A stretch of DNA of 7,748 nucleotides from NCBI GenBank assembly GCA_900751685.1, contig CAADSR010000181.1, positions 1-7,748 of the forward strand, given 5' to 3'. A program made the position numbers and the translations under genes. The notes beneath the pieces were generated by a model. It did not search any database, was not told the DNA's origin, and worked only from the letters and a program-made list of their open reading frames with translations. The stretch comes from Clostridia bacterium. Lineage in GTDB: Bacteria; Bacillota; Clostridia; UBA1381. Positions 1 through 5,769 of this stretch are shown piece after piece. The first letter of the stretch is position 1; each line of letters opens with the position of its first letter.

Positions 1-216
1 CGGGGTCAGGACCTCCTGCCCGCCGATCCTCGGGCTGTGGGTCAGGATATTCCGGATCTCCCGGCAAATGTTGAGCCGTTCCCGGAACCTCTGCCCTTCC
101 GGCTCGCTGATAAAACGCATCACAACGCTGGAATAATTTTTTTTGCTTTTTGCATATTTATTTGTTAAAAGCTCCTCCATAACACGGTAGGCTTCTAAAA
201 ATTCTTTTCCTTGCAT
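1..216 (-). CDS. Partial N-terminus, probable CBS-domain protein with HEPN-like N-terminal segment
   Basis: Only the first 72 codons are present; the frame is open to the left edge, so the C-terminus lies outside the window. The ATG at 216 follows a purine-rich ribosome binding site (AAAGGGGG, 223-230) with a 6-nt gap, and a strong promoter sits just upstream. The peptide starts MQGKEFLEAYRVMEELL, is charged and probably helical, and contains REIRNILTH at residues 52-60. R55-N-I-L-T-H60 fits the R-x4-H signature seen in HEPN-type helical domains. From memory, this opening (helical segment, then CREIRN-hL-[ST]H) is typical of clostridial proteins that carry a CBS pair further on, a module that binds adenine nucleotides. 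The CBS part cannot be seen here, so that part of the call is inference; a stand-alone HEPN-like protein is the alternative. It is divergently transcribed from ferritin. Confidence 0.7.
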   Translation of the reverse strand, partial: MQGKEFLEAYRVMEELLTNKYAKSKKNYSSVVMRFISEPEGQRFRERLNICREIRNILTHSPRIGGQEVLTP

Positions 217-241
217 ACACTTCCCCCTTTCCTTTGTTTAT

Positions 242-270
242 ATTATATCCCAAACAACTGGATTTTTCAA
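242..270 (-). promoter_or_regulatory. Sigma-A promoter of the left-edge gene
   Basis: Read on the minus strand: -35 TTGAAA (270-265), 17-nt spacer, -10 TATAAT (247-242). Transcription should start near 235, giving a leader of about 20 nt that is almost entirely ribosome binding site. The -35 box is 18 nt from the -35 box of the divergent ferritin promoter. Confidence 0.8.
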
Positions 271-288
271 TTCTTCCTGGACTTTCTA

Positions 289-317
289 TTGAAAAAAAAC
301 ACCGTTCATGGTATAAT
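289..317 (+). promoter_or_regulatory. Sigma-A promoter of ferritin
   Basis: -35 TTGAAA (289-294), 17-nt spacer, -10 TATAAT (312-317), with an extended -10 TG at 309-310. It is close to consensus and predicts strong basal expression, with a start near 324 and a leader of about 20 nt. No clear Fur or PerR box was seen, but the -35 lies in one arm of a 9-bp inverted repeat (263-271 and 288-296). Confidence 0.85.
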
Positions 318-344
318 ATCAAAAAAAGAACAGGAGGAAAAAAC

Positions 345-857
345 ATGCTGGACACAAAAGTAGCACAATTATTAAACACACAAATCAACAAAGAATTTTA
401 TTCTGCATATTTATATCTGGATTTTGCAAATTATTATACCCAGCAAGGGCTCGACGGTTTTGCCAACTGGTATCAGGTCCAAGCGCAGGAAGAGCGGGAC
501 CATGCAATGTTATTTATGAAATATCTGCAAAACAACAACGAGATAGTGACCCTTGAAGCGGTCGGTAAGCCGGATAAAAGCTTCTCCAGCCATCTTGCTC
601 CCCTGGAAGCGGGACTGGAGCATGAGCGCTATGTCACAAGCCTGATCCATACCCTTTATGATGCGGCCTACTCCGTAAAGGATTTCCGTACCATGCAGTT
701 CTTAGACTGGTTTGTCAAAGAGCAGGGCGAGGAAGAAACCACTGCCGACAACCTAATCACAAAAATGAAGCTTTTCGGCACAGATTCCAAAGGCCTGTAT
801 ATGCTGGACAACGAGCTTGCTGCCCGCGTCTATGCCGCCCCATCCCTTGTGCTGTAA
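345..857 (+). CDS. ftnA: Non-heme bacterial ferritin
   Basis: This 170-residue protein is a cytosolic iron-storage ferritin, expected to assemble into a 24-subunit shell that oxidises Fe(II) and stores it as ferric mineral. The length matches bacterial FtnA-type ferritins. All ferroxidase-centre residues are visible at the positions known for E. coli FtnA: E17, Y24, E50, H53 (QEERDHA), E94, and E126-Q127 with E129/E130 (KEQGEEE). This supports an active A/B site plus the third C site of bacterial ferritins; the heme-binding Met of bacterioferritin is not evident. The ATG at 345 is preferred over the in-frame upstream ATG at 234 because AGGAGG (332-337) lies 7 nt before it, the promoter lies between the two, and ferritin homology begins here. 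The gene is monocistronic between its own promoter and a strong terminator. Confidence 0.97.
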   Translation: MLDTKVAQLLNTQINKEFYSAYLYLDFANYYTQQGLDGFANWYQVQAQEERDHAMLFMKYLQNNNEIVTLEAVGKPDKSFSSHLAPLEAGLEHERYVTSLIHTLYDAAYSVKDFRTMQFLDWFVKEQGEEETTADNLITKMKLFGTDSKGLYMLDNELAARVYAAPSLVL

Positions 858-894
858 AAAGAATACTTTAAATGGTTCTGCTTGCCAGAACGTT

Positions 895-932
895 AAAAGC
901 TGCCTGCCGGAAATTCCGGCAGGCAGCTTTTT
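895..932. terminator. Strong bidirectional rho-independent terminator
   Basis: A 12-bp GC-rich perfect stem (899-910 with 916-927, 5-nt loop) is flanked by AAAA on the left and TTTTT on the right, so it has a U-tract in both directions. It lies 37 nt after the ferritin stop and about 10 nt after the stop of the convergent secreted-protein gene, so it can end transcripts from both sides. Confidence 0.93.
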
Positions 933-942
933 GAGTTTTCTA

Positions 943-2931
943 TTATTCTATAGATGTTTTAATAAAGCGGTATACATAGTTTTCCCTCATGCCACCTTTA
1001 AAGATCCTGGTCAAAACCATATCTCCATTCCCGGTAGCTTCATCGTAAGGTACTAATTCTTGAGGGTTGATCGCATCTTTGGCAACCTCTTGTTTAATAA
1101 TATTTTTTTTGCCATTGCCATCTACTTCGTAGGTGATCTCATAAACATCCAGCAATTTAGCGGCGTCTAAACCTAAAGTAAAATTCTCTGTAAAACCGGT
1201 TACTACAGATACAATTTCATCTATATCTACACTCTGGACCTGTCCGAACGTCCAGCCGTCACGGGTTAATGAACCTTGGTACATTTTTCCTGTATTGATC
1301 CAGTTTACATTTCCATTGAGCCCAATATGGGAAGCGTCCCCTACCTTGTGCATATAAAGCAGCGTATTTCCGTCTTTTTTTGCCGTAAATACATCTCCCG
1401 GTTTTACAATGTCTTCAAACTTTACGGTTGCTGTGCCATCACGCTCCGATACTGCGTCCCATAAAAGTTCATAGCTATACCTTCTGGTACTCGGAAAAAT
1501 AGGCTTGCTATCTTCTGATTTTGAAAGAGATGTAACTGTTGAAGTCACATATTCCGCTTCTAAACCATTTGTTGTTGCTATAACCTTGTACACAGAATTT
1601 CCATCTTCATCAACACCTGGGCTTACTCCTTTCACCATAAAGGTGGAATTATCCTCTGCTGTATAAGCATCCTCTTCCAAAGAAGTATCCCTAAAAAAAA
1701 CTCGTTTAAACCGGTATACATAGTTTTCTCTGATACCACGTTTAAAGACCCTGGTCAGAACCATATCGCCGGTACCTTTTGCCTCGTCATAAAATACTAA
1801 CTCTTCCGGGGTAATCGCATTCTTTGTGATTGTTTGCTCTACAATATTTACTTGGTTGTTTTCATCTACTTCATAAGTAATTTCACAGACATCCATTTTT
1901 TTAGCCGCGCTTAAAATAAATGTGTAGTTATCCTCCAACCCTGTCTCAATTGTTACAACAGATTCCGGCACATTGGGATCCGTTGCAATATAATCCATCT
2001 TTTTTACTCCTCCAAACGTCCATCCATCACGGACTGATGACATCTGTGATATTGCACCAGTATTCGACCAGTTTACATTTTTGTTCAATCCAATGTAGGA
2101 AGCGTCCCCTATTTTAAGCATATAAAGCAGTGTATTTCCGTCTTTTTTTGCCGTAAATACATCTCCTGGCCTTACAATGTCCTCAAATTTTACAGTTGCT
2201 GTACCCTCACGCTCCGACACCGCATCCCATAAAAGTTCATAGCTGTATCTTCTGGTGCTTGAAAAAAGAGGGCTATCATCCCGCGATTTTGAAAGAGATG
2301 TCACTGTAGAGGTCATATATTCTACATCTCCCCCGTTTACTGTTGCTTTCACTGTATAAATAGTATTTCCTTTATTATCAACACCAGGAATTATGTCCTT
2401 TACCATAAAAGTGGAACTGTCAGAAGACGTATAAGCATCCTCATTCTCTACGGAAGTATCCCGGCGCTCCGGAACAGGAAGTCCTTCCAGCTCTGTGACA
2501 GCCGGCATAATCGGCTTCATTTCCTCAAAACTATTCCAAAGTAAGATCTCATACTCTTCTGTTGTGGGAGCTGCTACTTGGAGGATTCTTCCCTCAACTA
2601 AATTTTCCGACTCGTCATAATCAATTTTTTTCAGTCTTCCGTCTTCTTTGCTTACCGCAACTAAAACGGCCTTGTCTGAACGGATGCCTTTTATTTCAAT
2701 TACAACCCTATCCCCCTCTAGTTTTGGCCCGTCATTTATAACGACTGTCTTTACTGCTTCTCCTCCGGGAGCTATAACGCTTGAATTTGCATTTGTTACC
2801 CCCATAGAACCTTGGTTGTGGGAAGCGGTCTCCCCTGCTTGCTGCTGCCCTTCCGCATCTGCGAGTGCGGGAAACATGATGCTGCCGGCAATCATTACCG
2901 CAGCAACCATTGATGAAATTAATTTTTTCAT
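943..2931 (-). CDS. Secreted tandem-repeat protein of unknown function
   Basis: A 662-residue protein with an N-terminal signal peptide: MKK, hydrophobic core to about residue 20, and a likely signal peptidase cleavage after PALA (residue 24). Residues about 25-50 are a low-complexity Q/G/S/N linker. Residues about 52-142 look like a small beta-rich domain ending in YEILLWNSFEEMKPI, a pattern resembling Ig-like accessory domains in clostridial secreted proteins (from memory). Two long repeats follow, residues 164-410 and 420-659, with a near-identical core containing TRRYSYELLWDAVSER and PGDVFTAKKDGNTLLYM. No SLH domain, LPxTG sorting signal, C-terminal membrane segment or catalytic motif was seen, so it is probably released or loosely wall-associated. 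The start is supported by AAGGAGG (2938-2944), 6 nt upstream. It is a single gene with its own promoter and shares a terminator with ferritin. A structural or cell-surface role is only a guess. Confidence 0.9.
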   Translation of the reverse strand: MKKLISSMVAAVMIAGSIMFPALADAEGQQQAGETASHNQGSMGVTNANSSVIAPGGEAVKTVVINDGPKLEGDRVVIEIKGIRSDKAVLVAVSKEDGRLKKIDYDESENLVEGRILQVAAPTTEEYEILLWNSFEEMKPIMPAVTELEGLPVPERRDTSVENEDAYTSSDSSTFMVKDIIPGVDNKGNTIYTVKATVNGGDVEYMTSTVTSLSKSRDDSPLFSSTRRYSYELLWDAVSEREGTATVKFEDIVRPGDVFTAKKDGNTLLYMLKIGDASYIGLNKNVNWSNTGAISQMSSVRDGWTFGGVKKMDYIATDPNVPESVVTIETGLEDNYTFILSAAKKMDVCEITYEVDENNQVNIVEQTITKNAITPEELVFYDEAKGTGDMVLTRVFKRGIRENYVYRFKRVFFRDTSLEEDAYTAEDNSTFMVKGVSPGVDEDGNSVYKVIATTNGLEAEYVTSTVTSLSKSEDSKPIFPSTRRYSYELLWDAVSERDGTATVKFEDIVKPGDVFTAKKDGNTLLYMHKVGDASHIGLNGNVNWINTGKMYQGSLTRDGWTFGQVQSVDIDEIVSVVTGFTENFTLGLDAAKLLDVYEITYEVDGNGKKNIIKQEVAKDAINPQELVPYDEATGNGDMVLTRIFKGGMRENYVYRFIKTSIE
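955..1674 (-). repeat. Tandem repeat copy 2 (C-terminal) of the secreted protein
   Basis: It encodes residues 420-659, from EDAYTAEDNSTFMVK to YVYRFIKT. It aligns with copy 1 at an offset of 256 residues through the first half and 248 in the second half, so it is 8 residues shorter, with the gap near the SVVTG segment. The best-conserved block is residues 481-527. Confidence 0.9.
1702..2442 (-). repeat. Tandem repeat copy 1 (N-terminal) of the secreted protein
   Basis: It encodes residues 164-410, from EDAYTSSDSSTFMVK to YVYRFKR. Each copy seems to have two parts: a first half ending near GDVFTAKKDGNTLLYM and RDGWTFG, and a second half with ITYEVD, ITPEELVFYDEA and GDMVLTR. A short linker (VFFRDTSLE) joins the copies. 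Confidence 0.9.
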
Positions 2932-3006
2932 TTTTCTCCTCCTTCTCTCTCTGAAACGTAAAAAATTTTTGCTATAAATATAATTCCTCCCAAAACTTCT
3001 ACTATG

Positions 3007-3035
3007 AGTATAACATATCGCTAAAAATAATGCAA
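3007..3035 (-). promoter_or_regulatory. Sigma-A promoter of the tandem-repeat secreted protein gene
   Basis: Read on the minus strand: -35 TTGCAT (3035-3030), 17-nt spacer, -10 TATACT (3012-3007) with an extended TGT just before it. Transcription should start near 3000, giving a leader of about 70 nt before the ATG at 2931. Confidence 0.75.
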
Positions 3036-3127
3036 TAAAATGTCGGTTTTTTCTACACTTTAACTTTATTAAGGAATGAAATGGAAAAAAATATCACGAT
3101 AGAGCTTCTTCAAATTGTTTTCAACAC

Positions 3128-3169
3128 AAACAAAAACAGGCAAAACTGAAAAACCAGTTTTGCCTGTTT
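3128..3169 (-). terminator. Rho-independent terminator of the VOC-SDR unit
   Basis: A perfect 15-bp stem (3155-3169 with 3134-3148) and a 6-nt loop are followed on the minus strand by a T-rich tail (TTTTTGTTT). It begins about 35 nt after the SDR stop. No T-tract follows on the plus strand, so it acts on the minus strand. It separates the SDR transcript from the secreted-protein gene downstream. Confidence 0.92.
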
Positions 3170-3203
3170 CCTATGAGGAACAACGATTCCTCCGCTTTTT
3201 CAA

Positions 3204-3998
3204 TTAATCCTGAGCCGGTTGTTTCCCGATTGATGCCAGGATACCGCCGTCTACATAAAGAATGTGGCCATTTACAAAGTTTGACGCATCCGCTGCCAGG
3301 AACACAGCCGGTCCTTGCAGGTCAGATGTTTTACCCCAACGTGCTGCCGGTGTTTTGCCAATAATGAAATCATTAAACGGATGTCCATCCACACGGATCG
3401 GGGCTGTTTGCGGTGTTTCAATATAACCAGGGCCAATGCCATTACATTGGATATTAAATTCACCATATTCTGCTGCAATATTCTTTGTAAGCATTTTGAG
3501 ACCGCCCTTTGCAGCCGCATAAGCAGATACTGTTTCACGGCCCAGTTCACTCATCATAGAACAAATGTTAATGATTTTTCCGTGGCCTTTTTTGATCATG
3601 CTTGGAATAACAGCTTTTGCTACAATGAAAGGAGCATTCAAATCCACGTCAATTACTTGTCTGAATTCATCTGCTGTCATATCACACATTGGGATACGTT
3701 TGATGATACCTGCATTATTTACTAAGATGTCAACAACGCCGACCTCAGCTTCGATCTTCTGAACCATTTCATTGACCATTGCCTCGTTCGTTACATCACA
3801 AACATAGCCTTTTGCATCAATTCCGTCTGCTGTGTAAGACGCCATTCCCTTATCAACAAAATCCTGCTTGATATCACAGAATACGATTTTTGCACCTGCT
3901 GCTGCATATGCAGAAGCGATCGCATAACCGATCCCATAAGAAGCACCTGTAATCAGGGCTACTTTACCTTCCAAACTAAAATCCTTTAAAATTTCCAT
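3204..3998 (-). CDS. SDR oxidoreductase, gluconate 5-dehydrogenase type
   Basis: A 264-residue cytosolic short-chain dehydrogenase/reductase. It closely resembles the gluconate 5-dehydrogenase group (IdnO/Gno-like), which interconverts gluconate and 5-ketogluconate; KduD-type or other sugar-acid dehydrogenases are the alternatives. The Rossmann motif is TGASYGIG at 17-24, NNAG is at 94-97, active-site N121, catalytic S147, Y160 and K164 (YxxxK), and PG at 190-191. D42 at the end of the second strand favours NAD(H) over NADP(H). The strings IIKRIPMCDMT, NICSMMSELGRETVSAYAAAK and NGHILYVDGGILA are what I associate with this group. The ATG at 3998 has GAGGAGA 9 nt upstream. It is the second gene after the VOC gene (38-nt gap) and ends at a strong terminator. 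Substrate is inferred from family resemblance only. Confidence 0.88.
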   Translation of the reverse strand: MEILKDFSLEGKVALITGASYGIGYAIASAYAAAGAKIVFCDIKQDFVDKGMASYTADGIDAKGYVCDVTNEAMVNEMVQKIEAEVGVVDILVNNAGIIKRIPMCDMTADEFRQVIDVDLNAPFIVAKAVIPSMIKKGHGKIINICSMMSELGRETVSAYAAAKGGLKMLTKNIAAEYGEFNIQCNGIGPGYIETPQTAPIRVDGHPFNDFIIGKTPAARWGKTSDLQGPAVFLAADASNFVNGHILYVDGGILASIGKQPAQD

Positions 3999-4036
3999 TC
4001 TGTTGTTTCTCCTCTCGTTCTATGTAAGTTCAAATG

Positions 4037-4426
4037 TTAAACCAGTGGTACCGGGCGGTAGATCAGATGCATGATATTGCCATCCGGGTCCCGGAAGAAA
4101 TATGTTTTTATTCCTTTTGCACTAACGGAAACATCCGTTACTTCTTTGACCTTCGGATCTGCCTTGAGCCTTTTCACCAGTTCATCAAAACCCGGCTCAT
4201 CCACTGCTAATGCAATATGACGGATCCCTGCCATCTTTGGTTCATCTTCTGGCGCTGGTTTTTCCGCCATGATAAACTCAATCATATCTCCGTTGGGAAA
4301 TGCTAAAAAGTAAGTACCCTTTCCGTTGTCGTAAACGATCTTTCCGCCAAAGGTTTCCAGATACCATTCTTTTAGTGCTGCTGTATCTTCCGATACCACC
4401 GCAAGATGTTCCATTCCCAAAACCAA
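4037..4426 (-). CDS. VOC superfamily (glyoxalase/dioxygenase-like) protein
   Basis: A 129-residue protein with the duplicated beta-alpha-beta-beta-beta fold of the vicinal oxygen chelate family. The first module starts MEHLAVVSEDTAALKEWY and the second IRHIALAVDEPGFDELV. The metal site can be read as H7, E50, H70 and, in the usual Glu position of the DPDGN motif, H120 (DPDGNIMHLI). The family includes glyoxalase I, fosfomycin-resistance enzymes, methylmalonyl-CoA epimerase and ring-cleaving dioxygenases; the substrate cannot be named from sequence. The start is TTG at 4426: AGGAGG (4435-4440) is 8 nt away, whereas the in-frame ATG at 4414 is 20 nt away, too far. It is the first gene of a unit with the downstream SDR, suggesting a joint role in metabolism of a sugar acid or related aldehyde/keto compound. 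Confidence 0.88.
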   Translation of the reverse strand: MVLGMEHLAVVSEDTAALKEWYLETFGGKIVYDNGKGTYFLAFPNGDMIEFIMAEKPAPEDEPKMAGIRHIALAVDEPGFDELVKRLKADPKVKEVTDVSVSAKGIKTYFFRDPDGNIMHLIYRPVPLV

Positions 4427-4434
4427 AGCAATCG

Positions 4435-4440
4435 CCTCCT
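4435..4440 (-). promoter_or_regulatory. Ribosome binding site fixing a TTG start
   Basis: Perfect AGGAGG on the minus strand, 8 nt before TTG (4426-4424) and 20 nt before the first in-frame ATG (4414-4412). The spacing selects TTG as the start of the VOC gene. Confidence 0.8.
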
Positions 4441-4463
4441 TTTTTTAGTCCAAACCTAGTATT

Positions 4464-4492
4464 AGTATAGCATAAAACAAGTTCTATTTCAA
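4464..4492 (-). promoter_or_regulatory. Sigma-A promoter of the VOC-SDR unit
   Basis: Read on the minus strand: -35 TTGAAA (4492-4487), 17-nt spacer, -10 TATACT (4469-4464), extended TGC immediately before it. It lies in the 92-nt gap after proA, so the VOC and SDR genes can be expressed independently of proBA. The -35 sits in a 7-bp inverted repeat (4487-4493 and 4511-4517). Confidence 0.82.
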
Positions 4493-4518
4493 TCCTTTTT
4501 TAGGAAATGTATTGAAAG

Positions 4519-5769
4519 CTATGAACGGATCTGGCCATTTCCGTAAATAATGTACTTTATTGAAGTCAGCGCTTCCAATCCCATGGGGCCGCGGGCGTGC
4601 ATTTTTTGAGTGCTGATGCCGATCTCCGCTCCAAATCCAAATTCAAAACCATCCGTGAACCGTGTGGAGGCGTTGACATAGACTGCCGCTGCATCTACTT
4701 CATTCATAAACTGCTGTGCTTTTTGATAGCTGTCCGTAATAATCGACTCAGAATGCTTGGTATTGTATTTATTAATATGGGCAATGGCTTCATTGATCCC
4801 CGAGACTACTTTTACTGCTATGATATAGTCATTATATTCTGTGTACCAATCCTCTTCTGACGCATCCTTCACTCCCGGGCAAAGACCGCGGCATTTTTCA
4901 CATCCGCGGACCTCCACCCCGTCCTGCTGCAGCCGCTGCACCGCTTCAGGTAAAAAGTCCGCTGCAATGGCTTCATCCACCAACAAAGTCTCCGCTGCAT
5001 TGCACACGGAAGGGCGGCTTACTTTTGCATTGAGCAGAATATCCAGAGCCATTTCTTTTTCACATTCCCCATCCACATAGATATGGCAGTTCCCTGCCGC
5101 GGTCTCAACGACTGGCACCGTTGCATTCTCTACAACAGAACGGATCAGCCCCGCGCCTCCCCGTGGGATCAGCAGGTCGATCACACCATTCATACGCATC
5201 AGCTCTGTCGCTGTTTCCCTGGAAGTATCTTCTACAATGTTTAAGCTTCCCTTGGGTATCCCCGCCCCATAAGCAGCTTCCTGCATCAATTTCATCAAGG
5301 CAACATTAGAAGCGATCGCTTCGCTCCCTCCCCGCAGGATCACAGCGTTTGACGTCTTCAGGCAAAGAGCGGCCGCGTCCACAGTCACATTTGGGCGGGC
5401 TTCATAAATAATTGCAATAACGCCCATGGGGACCCGTTTTTGGCCGATCAAAAGGCCATTGGGGCGTTTCCACATCTTGACCACCTGGCCGACTGGGTCT
5501 TCTAATGATTTCACCTGCCGGACCCCTTCTGCCATTGCAATAATTCTTTCTTTCGTCAGGGCCAGCCGGTCGATCATTGCCTTGCGGATCCCTTTTTCCT
5601 CTGCCGCTTTCAGGTCGGTCTGGTTCGCTTCTATAATTTGGTCTGCATTTTTCTCAAGCGCCTCCGCAATCGCTTCCAATGCCTGGTTCTTCGTCTCAGC
5701 CGAACAATTCATCAGGGTATAGCTTGCTTCCTTTGCAGCGCTTCCTTTTTGTCGCAATTCTTTTGTCAT
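4519..5769 (-). CDS. proA: Gamma-glutamyl phosphate reductase (glutamate-5-semialdehyde dehydrogenase)
   Basis: A full-length 416-residue ProA, the usual family length. It reduces L-glutamyl-5-phosphate with NADPH to glutamate-5-semialdehyde, the second step of proline synthesis, in the cytosol. Family marks include IYEARPNVTVDAAALCLK (121-138), NAVILRGGSEA (141-151), LLIPRGGAGLI (199-209), AGNCHIYVD (225-233) and the catalytic cysteine C256 in SRPSVCNAAETLLV. The ProA signature region is at about 321-343, with HINKYNTKHSESI. The C-terminus ends in FGFGAEIGISTQKMHARGP, as expected. Odd: residues 290-297 read CEKCRGLC, three cysteines in a surface-variable region. The ATG at 5769 overlaps the proB TGA by four bases (ATGA), and its AGGAGG (5777-5782) lies inside the end of proB, implying translational coupling. 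No clear terminator follows. Confidence 0.98.
   Translation of the reverse strand: MTKELRQKGSAAKEASYTLMNCSAETKNQALEAIAEALEKNADQIIEANQTDLKAAEEKGIRKAMIDRLALTKERIIAMAEGVRQVKSLEDPVGQVVKMWKRPNGLLIGQKRVPMGVIAIIYEARPNVTVDAAALCLKTSNAVILRGGSEAIASNVALMKLMQEAAYGAGIPKGSLNIVEDTSRETATELMRMNGVIDLLIPRGGAGLIRSVVENATVPVVETAAGNCHIYVDGECEKEMALDILLNAKVSRPSVCNAAETLLVDEAIAADFLPEAVQRLQQDGVEVRGCEKCRGLCPGVKDASEEDWYTEYNDYIIAVKVVSGINEAIAHINKYNTKHSESIITDSYQKAQQFMNEVDAAAVYVNASTRFTDGFEFGFGAEIGISTQKMHARGPMGLEALTSIKYIIYGNGQIRS

Noticed and set aside
234..344. Upstream ATG at 234 as a longer ferritin start
   Set aside because: The extension spans the promoter itself, has no good ribosome binding site, and ferritin homology begins at the ATG at 345.
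2648..2977. Plus-strand 109-codon open frame opposite the secreted-protein start
   Set aside because: It is antisense to the signal peptide and N-terminal domain of the 662-residue protein, and its sequence is a low-complexity mirror of that coding DNA.
4451..4470. TAGTAT repeated in tandem near the VOC transcription start
   Set aside because: It is a short direct repeat that partly coincides with the -10 box, and the inverted symmetry is poor; not enough for an operator call.
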